Positions 1-7,397 of a stretch of 32,011 nucleotides of DNA are shown in pieces. Source of the DNA: an uncultured Phascolarctobacterium sp. (GTDB lineage Bacteria; Bacillota; Negativicutes; Acidaminococcales; Acidaminococcaceae); the NCBI GenBank assembly GCA_900544795.1, contig UQWM01000024.1:1-32011 (forward strand), written 5' to 3'. The notes beneath the pieces are model-generated. The model was not told the origin of the DNA and made no database searches. It saw only the letters and a program-made list of their open reading frames with translations. Each line of letters starts with the position of its first letter. The stretch's first letter is position 1. The position numbers were made by a program, and so were the translations under genes.

Positions 1-410
1 TAAGACCATTAAATATTGTGCCGATAATTTTACACAAGATTTTGGACTTGACTAGAATAATAAAATTAATTATTAAAGTTGAATCTAATAGTGATAAAAG
101 TGCTATAATATGATAGTGAAGTTTAAAACAGCGATGTCAAAAATTACAAAAAACGTTGTTCTAATTATTTTATTAAAGTTGAGCAGGTTCTCATTGCAAT
201 AAGAATTTTTGATAATAAATCCGCGTGCATAACCGGTTGGACTGTCATAGCTAACCACAGTGCCAGGAATAATTAACGGGAGGTTTTTATTATTGGTGCC
301 GCCCATCAAGGAACTGGGTTTGTGATGTTAGTGTAAAGATCGAGCAGGTTGATTGGACATTTGTTTTGACAAGACTGTGGTGTGTAAAGAAGTTGTACTT
401 ATATTTGAGC
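1..410. other. AT-rich region without a confident gene
   Basis: I see no gene I can defend here. A TATAAT with an extended TG lies at 101-109 on the plus strand but no convincing plus-strand reading frame follows it. A minus-strand frame (306 to 103, about 67 codons) has no good ribosome binding site. Part of it, around residues 14-31, weakly resembles the first strands of a cold-shock domain (G-T-V-V-x-Y-D ... G-Y ... G-F-I), and then the resemblance stops. It could be a degraded fragment or chance. Confidence 0.4.
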
Positions 411-457
411 AAAAAAAGGTGACCGTCAATGAGAGCCGAACCCTCTCAGTGACGGTC
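411..457 (-). terminator. Strong hairpin with U-run on the minus strand
   Basis: Arms at 421-435 and 443-457 pair at 14 of 15 positions around a 7-nt loop. The run of A at 411-417 becomes a U-run only when transcribed leftward. It would stop minus-strand transcripts, yet no minus-strand gene lies to its right within the window. It may act as an attenuator for the doubtful minus-strand frame at 103-306, or as a barrier upstream of the Crp/Fnr gene. Confidence 0.6.
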
Positions 458-550
458 AAATGATTGGAAAAAGATTAAAGGAAGACTAATGTCCCAAGCA
501 AATGTCTCGTTTGCTTTGTCTGAATTATATCAGTAAAAAAGGATTAATGT

Positions 551-566
551 TGTTGCTAAGGCAACA
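551..566. promoter_or_regulatory. Candidate Crp/Fnr operator upstream of the regulator gene
   Basis: Perfect palindrome TGTTGC-TAAG-GCAACA. It has the two-half-site, 4-bp-spacer layout of Fnr-type sites. Its centre (558.5) is about 90 bp upstream of the transcription start predicted from the TATAAT at 637-642, close to a class I activator position. The same arms recur before the DASS permease at 1523-1538. Autoregulation is inferred. Confidence 0.65.
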
Positions 567-613
567 GCAAATGATTTAGAAAATATTATCATAATAAAGT
601 AAATAAAGTAAAC

Positions 614-642
614 TGGTAGAAACTAAAAGTACAACTTATAAT
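614..642 (+). promoter_or_regulatory. Promoter of the Crp/Fnr-family gene
   Basis: A consensus TATAAT lies at 637-642. The -35 region 17 bp upstream (TGGTAG) is poor, which suits an activator-dependent promoter. The predicted start is near 649, leaving a leader of about 80 nt before the chosen ATG. Confidence 0.5.
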
Positions 643-731
643 AGAGACAGATCAAGGGCATATATTAAATAGGAAGAAACTTGTGTGTTTTATATTTAGA
701 TGATTGGGAATTTATGAGAAGGAGGCCAGTT

Positions 732-1406
732 ATGAAAGCGGCAATGCAAAACATTTTGAGCTTACCTTTATTTAAAGGGTTAGCCAGCGATGAAGTCGAT
801 AAGATATTAGGAAAAGTAAATGCCCTTGTTAAGCATTTTGAAAAGTCGGACTATATCTATTTAGCCGGTGACGCAGTAGAAAGTATTGGCATTGTTGTAG
901 CCGGTACAGTGCAGATGATCAAAGAAGATATTATGGGTGATAAATCCATTATTACGACCATGGGATCGGGTTCCATCTTTGCGGAAAACTTTTTGGGTCA
1001 TGATAAGCCTGACGAAAAAACTAATGTCAGTTATTTTGCTGCCAGTGACAGTGAAGTATTGATGGTCCCTTTTGGCAAGGTGCTGAGTGATATAAATAAC
1101 GACGACCCGTGCCGCAATAAATTGCTGACGAATATGATTTCGATCATGGCCAGTAATAATGCGCAGCTGATCGAGAAAACAGAAATACTATGTAAAAAAA
1201 CCTTGCGCGGCAAAATTATGACTTACTTGGAACAGGAATCAAAACGCAATGGTTGCGCTGAATTTGAAATACCTTTTAACAGAACTGACATGGCCAATTA
1301 TTTGGATGCTGACCGCAGTGCTTTGACACGTGAATTGGCAAGAATGAAAGAGTGTGGGCTGATAGATTTTGAAAAGCGGAATTTTAAAATTTTGCAGTTT
1401 GAATAG
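732..1406 (+). CDS. Crp/Fnr-family transcriptional regulator
   Basis: A 224-residue regulator with an N-terminal cyclic-nucleotide-binding-like beta-barrel (about residues 15-130), a dimer helix, and a C-terminal winged HTH (about 150-220). The recognition helix runs from about D194 to M205. Arg sits where CRP has R180 and R185, but Ser replaces the Glu typical of CRP E181 and Fnr E209, so the site read should not be TGTGA or TTGAT. I see no N-terminal Cys cluster of the Fnr iron-sulphur type, and the effector is unknown. A longer frame begins at a TTG at 681, but the AAGGAGG at 719-725 sits 6 nt before the ATG at 732, so I chose 732. Identical palindromes upstream of this gene and of the next permease suggest that it controls both itself and anion uptake. 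A terminator separates the two genes. Confidence 0.9.
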   Translation: MKAAMQNILSLPLFKGLASDEVDKILGKVNALVKHFEKSDYIYLAGDAVESIGIVVAGTVQMIKEDIMGDKSIITTMGSGSIFAENFLGHDKPDEKTNVSYFAASDSEVLMVPFGKVLSDINNDDPCRNKLLTNMISIMASNNAQLIEKTEILCKKTLRGKIMTYLEQESKRNGCAEFEIPFNRTDMANYLDADRSALTRELARMKECGLIDFEKRNFKILQFE

Positions 1407-1460
1407 TTTTGACGGACTTATAACATAACAATACAATTTTATTTTATATTTAAAGTGATG

Positions 1461-1500
1461 AAAAGCCGGGACCACACGTGGTTCCGGCTTTTGCTTTGTT
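1461..1500 (+). terminator. Rho-independent terminator after the Crp/Fnr gene
   Basis: Arms 1461-1475 and 1478-1492 pair almost perfectly, with one G-U, and are followed by a T-rich tract. The 5' A-run makes it potentially bidirectional. Confidence 0.85.
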
Positions 1501-1522
1501 TATTACAAATTTAGAAATATAG

Positions 1523-1538
1523 TGTTGCGCAGGCAACA
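1523..1538. promoter_or_regulatory. Candidate Crp/Fnr operator at -41.5 of the DASS promoter
   Basis: Perfect palindrome TGTTGC-GCAG-GCAACA, with arms identical to the site at 551-566. A TATAAT at 1560-1565 predicts a start at about 1572, which places the site centre (1530.5) at -41.5. That is the standard position for class II activation by Crp/Fnr proteins. No good -35 hexamer is present, as expected when an activator replaces it. Confidence 0.72.
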
Positions 1539-1559
1539 TCATTTTGCATTTGCCATTGC

Positions 1560-1565
1560 TATAAT
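1560..1565 (+). promoter_or_regulatory. -10 element of the first DASS permease promoter
   Basis: Consensus TATAAT. The predicted transcript has a leader of about 95 nt before the ATG at 1668, with AAGGAGG as the ribosome binding site. Confidence 0.6.
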
Positions 1566-1667
1566 GTAACTAATAAAGGGATTGCTAAGTTGTGATTCCT
1601 TTGAGTTCTTAAGGTGTTGTACGGTTAATCGAACAATACAAGAAAATTTAAAAAGGAGGAATTTATT

Positions 1668-2942
1668 ATGTCCCAAGCAGTACAATGTTTAATTCTGTTA
1701 GCTGTGGTTGCTTTGCTTTTTGTTACTGAACTTATACCTCTCGCAATCACTGCTACCGCCGGCGCTATTGCGTGCGGCCTTTTGGGCTTCATCCCTGCCA
1801 AAACGGTATTTTCCGGTTTGTCCAACTCTACAGTAGTTTTGTTTGCAGGTATGTTCATCGTAGGTGCAGCAATGTTCTACACCGGCCTGGCCCAAAAAAT
1901 TGGTAACACCGTAGTTAAGTTCTCCGGCACTGGTGAAAACAGTTTGATGTTTGGCTTGATGCTCGTAGGTACTGTGCTCTCCTCGGTGCTTTCTAACACC
2001 GGTACCGCAGCTTGCTTGCTGCCGGTTGCTTTGGGTATCTGCGCAGCTGCAAAGATCCCTGCTTCCCGCCAGTTGATGCCTTTGGCATTTGCCTGCGGTT
2101 GGGGTGGTATCATCACTATGGTTGGTACTCCGCCTAACATTATTGCTACCGGTGCTTTAACATCTGCCGGTCTGCAAGGTTTTGGTTTCTTTGAATTCGC
2201 ATGGATCGGTATCCCTGTATCTATCGCAGGCATGCTGTACATGATGTTCATCGGTAAACATTTACTCCCGAAAGTAGAATTGGATGCCGACCAGGAAATC
2301 GAGCAGGAAGTTGAAGCTACTTCTACTTCTTCCAGCAAACAAATGATTTCTGGTATCATTTTGCTCGTAGTTGTTTTGGTAATGGCTTTGGATATCAAAG
2401 GCGTTACTTTGGAAATGGCAGCAATCATCGGCGCATTGGTTTGCGTACTGACCGGCTGCTTGACTGAAAAACAAGCTTATGCTTCTATCGACTGGGTAAC
2501 CATCTTCCTGTTCGCAGGTATGATGCCTGTATCTACTGCAATGGATAAAACCGGCGCTGGTAAATTGATCGCTGAATGGACTGTTGGCCTGATGGGCGGC
2601 TCTCCTTCTCCGTTGATCGTTACTGCCGTGCTCTTCATCCTGTCTTGCGGTTTGACCCAATTTATGTCCAACACTGCATCCGCAGCTCTGCTGTGCCCGA
2701 TCGGTGTTGCTATCGCTAAACAGCTTGGCGCTGATCCGAAGGCTGTTATTATGGCTATCGCAGTTGCAGCATCCTGTGCATTCGCAACTCCGGTAGGCAC
2801 CCCTCCGAACACTTTGGTTCTTGGCCCTGGCGGTTACAAATTTATGGATTATGTCAAAGCTGGTACTGGCCTCGTTGTCGTATCCTTTGTTGTATCCCTG
2901 GTTGTAATTCCTATCATATGGCCTTTCTTCCCTGGCAAATAA
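1668..2942 (+). CDS. SLC13/DASS-family anion permease (probable dicarboxylate uptake), copy 1
   Basis: A 424-residue polytopic inner-membrane protein with two inverted-repeat halves. Each half carries the SNT signature of divalent anion:sodium symporters: S109-N110-T111 followed by GTAACLLP, and S334-N335-T336 followed by ASAALLCP. Each SNT is followed downstream by a G-T-P-P-N motif. These are the sodium and carboxylate binding hairpins in the family. A short acidic linker near residues 205-225 joins the halves. Succinate or another C4-dicarboxylate is the likely substrate, but sulfate, citrate or other anions cannot be excluded from sequence. A strong ribosome binding site precedes ATG 1668. 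The codons look more C-ending than in the paralogue at 30485, suggesting high expression. It is monocistronic between terminators, with a Crp/Fnr-type site at -41.5. Confidence 0.9.
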   Translation: MSQAVQCLILLAVVALLFVTELIPLAITATAGAIACGLLGFIPAKTVFSGLSNSTVVLFAGMFIVGAAMFYTGLAQKIGNTVVKFSGTGENSLMFGLMLVGTVLSSVLSNTGTAACLLPVALGICAAAKIPASRQLMPLAFACGWGGIITMVGTPPNIIATGALTSAGLQGFGFFEFAWIGIPVSIAGMLYMMFIGKHLLPKVELDADQEIEQEVEATSTSSSKQMISGIILLVVVLVMALDIKGVTLEMAAIIGALVCVLTGCLTEKQAYASIDWVTIFLFAGMMPVSTAMDKTGAGKLIAEWTVGLMGGSPSPLIVTAVLFILSCGLTQFMSNTASAALLCPIGVAIAKQLGADPKAVIMAIAVAASCAFATPVGTPPNTLVLGPGGYKFMDYVKAGTGLVVVSFVVSLVVIPIIWPFFPGK

Positions 2943-2974
2943 GCCGGAAATTTTTAACATAGGAATCATCTCTC

Positions 2975-3015
2975 AAAAAAACCTGCTGATTTTGTCGGCA
3001 GGTTTTTTGTTTTTT
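2975..3015 (+). terminator. Terminator after the first DASS gene
   Basis: Hairpin with arms built on AACCTGC/GCAGGTT at about 2980-3004, followed by a run of T. The A-run on the 5' side would also allow leftward termination. Confidence 0.85.
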
Positions 3016-3077
3016 ACGTCAATTTTAATTTTTCTTGTTATAATATAGGTATATTTTGTTAATAACGAGGTAGGAAA

Positions 3078-3827
3078 ATGAAAATCAAACCTGAAGAAGA
3101 GTGGCAGTTGAAAGGGCCTTATGGCTTAATACAAGGAGTGTTGACTCCGTGCGTTGAAGAAAATACTGTGGTGCCGGTGCTGGTTTTAGCGCATGGCTTT
3201 CGCGGCTCTATGGAAGGCGGTGGCAGGGCGGCTGTTTTGGCCGAACTGGCTTCGGAATGCTGTCATGTTATTCGTTTTAATTTTAGCAGCAGCCAAATTT
3301 TATCAAAGCAGATAGAAGAGTTGGAAGCGGTACTTGCCTATGTAGGACAAAAATTTGCTGACAGCAGGATATTTTTACTGGGCCGTAGTATGGGCGGTGC
3401 AGCTGCACTGGTAACGGCGGCACGGCGGGAGGATATTGCAGGGCTGGTTTTATGGGCTACGCCCAACGATTTACCGTCGACCTTTAAAAAGGCGTTGGGC
3501 AGCGAAGGCTACGAGGCGTTGGTGGCAGGGCAAACACTGTATTTGAATGATGAGCGGGGAGAGTTGACATTAACGCCTGACTTTGTGACAGATTTTGCCA
3601 GATATGACTTGCAGGGTATATTGCGCGGCTGGAGAAAGCGGCCGCTATTGATACTGCACGGCGAAAAGGATGAAACGGTTGCTTTAGAGCAGGCGCGGCT
3701 GGCATTTGCGCTGGCTGGCGTTCCTAAAAAGCTGGTTATCATCAGTGGCGGTGACCACAGCTTTACCAACCACGGCAATAAAGCAGCAGCCGAGGTGGTA
3801 AACTGGCTGAAGGCAAGAATGGTTTGA
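3078..3827 (+). CDS. Alpha/beta hydrolase (serine hydrolase)
   Basis: A 249-residue protein with the alpha/beta-hydrolase fold and no signal peptide. The oxyanion-side motif HGF is at 39-41. The nucleophile elbow is G102-R-S104-M-G106. The acid is probably D198 (in GEKDE) and the catalytic histidine H227 (in GGDHSF). A middle segment of about residues 130-185 forms a small cap. The HG...GRSMGG layout resembles cytoplasmic esterases and peptidase-like proteins of the S9/DUF1749-like group, and the substrate cannot be told. A TATAAT at 3039-3044 lies upstream and the ribosome binding site GAGGTAGG precedes ATG 3078. The gene stands alone between the DASS terminator and the cyclophilin promoter. 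Confidence 0.85.
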   Translation: MKIKPEEEWQLKGPYGLIQGVLTPCVEENTVVPVLVLAHGFRGSMEGGGRAAVLAELASECCHVIRFNFSSSQILSKQIEELEAVLAYVGQKFADSRIFLLGRSMGGAAALVTAARREDIAGLVLWATPNDLPSTFKKALGSEGYEALVAGQTLYLNDERGELTLTPDFVTDFARYDLQGILRGWRKRPLLILHGEKDETVALEQARLAFALAGVPKKLVIISGGDHSFTNHGNKAAAEVVNWLKARMV

Positions 3828-3848
3828 ACCACTGGTTAGATTTAACTG

Positions 3849-3857
3849 TGGTATAAT
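3849..3857 (+). promoter_or_regulatory. Extended -10 promoter of the cyclophilin gene
   Basis: TGGTATAAT forms an extended -10 just downstream of the hydrolase stop codon. The nearest TTGAAC (3824) is too far away (22 bp) to be a standard -35. Confidence 0.5.
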
Positions 3858-3887
3858 ATATATAGTCAGAAGTAGGAGGTTTATATT

Positions 3888-4454
3888 TTGAAAAAATTAT
3901 TATTGTTATGTTTATTGATTTTATGCAGCGTCAGCGTTGTGGCCTGCGGCAGCGAAACTAAAAGTGAAACGGCGGCAACGCCGCTAAAACCGGCGACTGC
4001 TGTTTTTGAAACTTCGATGGGTAACTTTGAGGTAAAGCTGGCTACGGATCTGGCGCCCAAGACCTGTGAGAATTTTATAACTTTAGCCAAAAAAGGTTTT
4101 TACGACGGTGTTGTATTCCATCGTGTTATTGATAACTTTATGATCCAGGGCGGCGATCCTACTGGAACTGGCACAGGTGGGCCCGGTTATACTATCAAAG
4201 ATGAATTCAGCAGCAAATTGACCCATGAGGGTGCGGGTATTTTGTCTATGGCCAATGCTGGCCCTAATACTGGCGGCAGCCAGTTTTTTATCACGCTGCG
4301 CGCTTGCCCTTGGCTTGACGGCAAGCATGCCGTTTTCGGTAAGGTGACTAAAGGGATGGACGTAGTTTACAAAATCGGTAAAGTAGCAACAGACGGTAAT
4401 GATAAACCGGTAGAACCTGTGACTATCAAAACCATTATTATTAAAGAGGGGTAA
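3888..4454 (+). CDS. Cyclophilin-type peptidyl-prolyl isomerase, lipoprotein
   Basis: A 188-residue peptidyl-prolyl cis-trans isomerase that should act outside the inner membrane. Residues 1-19 form a lipoprotein signal peptide (MKK, then a Leu-rich core) ending in the lipobox VVAC with the lipidated Cys at 20. A linker rich in Ser, Thr and Ala follows. The cyclophilin domain covers about 38-185 and shows the family blocks FHRVI, FMIQGGDPTG, GGSQFFI and LDGKHAVFG, including the catalytic Arg in FHR. The start is a TTG, supported by TAGGAGG and by the signal peptide beginning exactly there. The phoH gene follows after 20 nt, so the two may be cotranscribed. Confidence 0.93.
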   Translation: MKKLLLLCLLILCSVSVVACGSETKSETAATPLKPATAVFETSMGNFEVKLATDLAPKTCENFITLAKKGFYDGVVFHRVIDNFMIQGGDPTGTGTGGPGYTIKDEFSSKLTHEGAGILSMANAGPNTGGSQFFITLRACPWLDGKHAVFGKVTKGMDVVYKIGKVATDGNDKPVEPVTIKTIIIKEG

Positions 4455-4474
4455 TAGGAGAAAGGAGCACTAAT

Positions 4475-5485
4475 TTGTCCTTTTTACAAAGTGAACGTAT
4501 TATTGAGGTACAAGACCAGCAGGAAATGGTGGGTGTTTTAGGCCGTAACGACGAGCTGCTGCGGGTGATCAAAGAACATTACGGAAGTATGATCGTAGCC
4601 CGCGGCAATGTGATTGTTTTTAGCGGTGAAGATAATGAGGTCGGCCAGATCGAGACCTTGTTCAAAGAACTGCTCTTTTTATATCGGCAGGGAATGCCGC
4701 TGACTACCCACGATGTACGGTACAGTATCAGTATGATCGCAGAGGGACGGCTGGAAAGCCTGCACCGAATGTATGCCGATACTATCATCGTTACCAACCG
4801 TGGCCGTCAGGTAAAGGCTAAAACGCTGGGACAATGGGATTATGTTGAGACTATCAAACGCAGTAATATAACTATTGGTATCGGGCCTGCCGGTACTGGT
4901 AAAACCTATCTGGCTGTGGCTTTGGCAGTTAAAGCGCTCAAAAATAAAGAGGTAGAACGCATCGTTTTGACGCGCCCGGCCGTAGAAGCCGGCGAAAAAC
5001 TGGGCTTTTTGCCCGGTGATATGCAGGATAAGGTCGATCCTTACCTGCGTCCATTATATGACGCATTATACGATATGCTGGGCAGCGAGACCTTTCAAAA
5101 GTATGTGGCGCGCGGTACTATTGAAGTTGCACCTTTGGCGTATATGCGTGGCCGCACGCTTAATGATTCGTTTATCATTTTAGACGAGGCACAAAATACG
5201 ACGCCGGAACAGATGAAGATGTTCCTGACACGGTTTGGCTTTGGCTCGAAAATGGTGATTACCGGCGATATTACGCAGATTGATTTGCCCAGTGGCAAAA
5301 ACAGCGGACTGAAACAGGCGGCCTATGTTCTGCAAAAAACTCCTGGCGTAGGCATTATTCGCTTCGGAGAAGCTGATGTTGTCCGTCATGAGATCGTGGG
5401 CGCTATTATCAGGGCTTATGAAAATTATGATAGCAAACGTCAGAAACAACGGGAGGACGGCTATGATAATAACGCTGGAAAATGA
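4475..5485 (+). CDS. phoH: PhoH-family ATPase
   Basis: A 336-residue cytoplasmic P-loop protein of the PhoH (phosphate-starvation-inducible) family, often linked to RNA metabolism. Walker A is GPAGTGKT at residues 137-144, and Walker B is in the block FIILDEAQNTT. The N-terminal 110 residues form the usual small domain before the ATPase core. It begins at TTG 4475 with AAAGGAG 8 nt upstream, and no better ATG lies nearby. Its end overlaps ybeY by 23 nt, the conserved phoH-ybeY pairing seen in many Firmicutes, which suggests a shared role in rRNA or ribosome maintenance. Confidence 0.93.
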   Translation: MSFLQSERIIEVQDQQEMVGVLGRNDELLRVIKEHYGSMIVARGNVIVFSGEDNEVGQIETLFKELLFLYRQGMPLTTHDVRYSISMIAEGRLESLHRMYADTIIVTNRGRQVKAKTLGQWDYVETIKRSNITIGIGPAGTGKTYLAVALAVKALKNKEVERIVLTRPAVEAGEKLGFLPGDMQDKVDPYLRPLYDALYDMLGSETFQKYVARGTIEVAPLAYMRGRTLNDSFIILDEAQNTTPEQMKMFLTRFGFGSKMVITGDITQIDLPSGKNSGLKQAAYVLQKTPGVGIIRFGEADVVRHEIVGAIIRAYENYDSKRQKQREDGYDNNAGK

Positions 5486-5948
5486 TCAGGATAAACTACG
5501 GATCAGCGAAGAACTGGAAAAACTTTTAACTGCGGGTCTGAATGTTGTTGCCAGGCTGCATAAGCTGCCAGTACAGACTGAGGTCGATATAACTATCGTC
5601 GATGACGCCGAAATACATACTTTGAACAGGGATTACCGCAATGTGGACAGGTCTACGGATGTGCTTTCTTTTGCGCTTGACGAAGAGAGCGAAGAGGAGC
5701 CCGAGCTTGTAGGCGGACCGGAAGAACATCTTTTAGGCGATATCATTATCAGTGCCGAAACGGCTGCCAGGCAGGCCGAGGAATTTGGCCATGGCCTGGA
5801 ACGGGAAATAGTTTATCTGGCAGTACACGGATTGCTGCATCTTTTAGGTTATGACCATATGAACGATGCTGACAAAGCTGTGATGCGGGCTAAAGAAGAA
5901 GAAGCTTTGCGGGAGATCAGGCTTTCGGAAGAATTCTTGGCACAGTAA
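5463..5948 (+). CDS. ybeY: Endoribonuclease YbeY (rRNA maturation factor)
   Basis: A 161-residue single-strand-specific metal-dependent endoribonuclease involved in 16S rRNA maturation and ribosome quality control. The zinc motif H-x3-H-x5-H is seen at H122, H126 and H132 in the block HGLLHLLGYDH. A longer frame opens at 5376, but the ATG at 5463 follows GGGAGGA (5451-5457) and gives the normal length. It overlaps the end of phoH, so translation is probably coupled. cdd follows after 13 nt. Confidence 0.94.
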   Translation: MIITLENDQDKLRISEELEKLLTAGLNVVARLHKLPVQTEVDITIVDDAEIHTLNRDYRNVDRSTDVLSFALDEESEEEPELVGGPEEHLLGDIIISAETAARQAEEFGHGLEREIVYLAVHGLLHLLGYDHMNDADKAVMRAKEEEALREIRLSEEFLAQ

Positions 5949-5961
5949 AAGGAGTTGCTGT

Positions 5962-6369
5962 ATGGACGCAAAAATAGATGATAAATTGCTGGCAGCAGCA
6001 CTGGCGGCGCGTGAGAATGCTTACGCCCCGTATTCAAAATTTACGGTTGGGGCTGCTGTGCTCGCGGATGACGGGCGTATTTTTACAGGCTGTAATGTTG
6101 AGAACGCTTCGTATGGATTGACCTGCTGCGCTGAGCGTAATGCAATTTTTGCTGCTGTCAGCAGCGGTGCGCGTAGTTTTAAAGCCTTGTGCGTAGTTGC
6201 CGATACCGATGCGCCTGTTGCACCATGCGGAGCCTGCCGACAGGTACTGGCAGAGTTCCCTTTTGAAAAAATAATTTTGGCAAATTGCCGAGGGCAGGTC
6301 AAAATAACTACGGCAGACGAGCTGTTGCCGTATGGTTTTGGCGCTGATGCTTTAACTAAAAATAAGTAG
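5962..6369 (+). CDS. cdd: Cytidine deaminase
   Basis: A 135-residue pyrimidine-salvage enzyme that deaminates cytidine and deoxycytidine to the uridines. The zinc site is complete: C56 and catalytic E58 in CCAERNA, and C89 and C92 in PCGAC. The length matches the small homotetrameric type found in Bacillus. An AAAGGAG precedes ATG 5962. The gene sits between ybeY and era, as in many Firmicutes. Confidence 0.95.
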   Translation: MDAKIDDKLLAAALAARENAYAPYSKFTVGAAVLADDGRIFTGCNVENASYGLTCCAERNAIFAAVSSGARSFKALCVVADTDAPVAPCGACRQVLAEFPFEKIILANCRGQVKITTADELLPYGFGADALTKNK

Positions 6370-6392
6370 GCTATATTAAAGGAGAGATTACC

Positions 6393-7298
6393 ATAGATAA
6401 GCAGGAACAGAAGCATTATGCAGGATTTGCGGCTATTGTTGGCCGTCCTAATGTAGGTAAGTCCACATTGACTAACGGTTTGATCGGCGAAAAAATCGCT
6501 ATTATGAGCGACAGGCCACAGACGACGCGTAATAAGATCATGTGCATCATGAACACCGAAAACGCCCAGATAATGTTTTTAGATACGCCGGGCATCCACA
6601 AGCCGCAGCATAAGCTGGGGCAGTATATGGTGCGTGCGGCTGAGAGTACGTTGCATGAAGTCGACGTGATCTTATTCGTTGTCGATGTTTCGGAAAAACG
6701 TGGTGCTGGTGAAGATTATATCCTGGAGCAGCTGCGCAAGGTAAAAACACCGGTCATCCTCGTCGCCAATAAAATCGATAAGCTGGCTGACAAAGGCAAA
6801 CTTTTCAGCATCATTGAAAGCTATACTAAGGATTTTACCTTTGTGGCAGTAGTGCCTGTTTCTGCTTTGCAGGATATCGAGTTCCCCGGACTTGTCGGCG
6901 AGATCATTAAGCATTTGCCCGAAGGGCCTGCTTATTTTCCCGACGATATGATCACCGATCAGCCGGAGAGGGTGATCGCAGCGGAGATGATCCGTGAAAA
7001 GGTGTTGCGTGCCACTCGTGATGAAGTCCCGCATTCCATCGCTGTGGAAGTGGACGAATTTAAAGTCCGCGACAACGACGATATTTATATCCGCGCCAAT
7101 ATCTTTGTGGAACGTGAATCCCAAAAGGGTATAGTTATCGGCGCTAAAGGCAGTCTGCTCAAAAAAATCGGCGAACAGTCGCGCCGGGACATCGAAGCGC
7201 TGTTGGGCAATAAAGTGTTCCTTGACCTGTGGGTGAAGGTGAAACCTGACTGGCGCAATAAAGACAAGGCTCTGCGGCAGTTTGGCTATCGGGGCTGA
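6393..7298 (+). CDS. era: GTPase Era with apparent AUA start
   Basis: A 301-residue Ras-like GTPase that binds 16S rRNA and is needed for 30S assembly. G1 is GRPNVGKS (17-24), G3 is DTPG and G4 is NKID. A C-terminal KH domain contains IGAKGSLLKKIG. The first ATG, GTG or TTG in this frame is the TTG at 6468, which lies after the P-loop and would destroy the G1 motif, so it cannot be the true start. The frame continues upstream through conserved-looking codons to an ATA at 6393, placed 8 nt after a GGAG at 6381-6384. I therefore call the start there. An ATT at 6387 is also in frame but only 2 nt from that GGAG, too close to be a good start. cdd ends 23 nt upstream. A sequencing error of ATG to ATA is the plain alternative. 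Confidence 0.9.
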   Translation: MDKQEQKHYAGFAAIVGRPNVGKSTLTNGLIGEKIAIMSDRPQTTRNKIMCIMNTENAQIMFLDTPGIHKPQHKLGQYMVRAAESTLHEVDVILFVVDVSEKRGAGEDYILEQLRKVKTPVILVANKIDKLADKGKLFSIIESYTKDFTFVAVVPVSALQDIEFPGLVGEIIKHLPEGPAYFPDDMITDQPERVIAAEMIREKVLRATRDEVPHSIAVEVDEFKVRDNDDIYIRANIFVERESQKGIVIGAKGSLLKKIGEQSRRDIEALLGNKVFLDLWVKVKPDWRNKDKALRQFGYRG

Positions 7299-7302
7299 TT
7301 TA

Positions 7303-7332
7303 TTGACGCATACTTGAGAGATATGGTATGCT
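7303..7332 (+). promoter_or_regulatory. Possible promoter before the CNNM/HlyC gene
   Basis: TTGACG at 7303-7308 and TATGCT at 7327-7332 are 18 bp apart. The spacer flank contains the inverted repeat GCATAC/GTATGC, which could be a small operator. Confidence 0.4.
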
Positions 7333-7397
7333 TATTCCAATATTGATCTATTGAGTTTATTTATAAGGAGAGATGACTTATCGACGGCGACCCCGCT

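Noticed and set aside
2262..2969. A 235-codon minus-strand frame inside the first DASS gene
   Set aside because: Its composition is odd (rich in His, Cys, Gln, Arg), typical of an antisense frame of a membrane protein gene.
6400..6470. A frameshift at the start of era
   Set aside because: ATG 6418 is in another frame and reaches a stop within 13 codons, while the era frame itself is intact and reads through to ATA 6393. No indel is needed.
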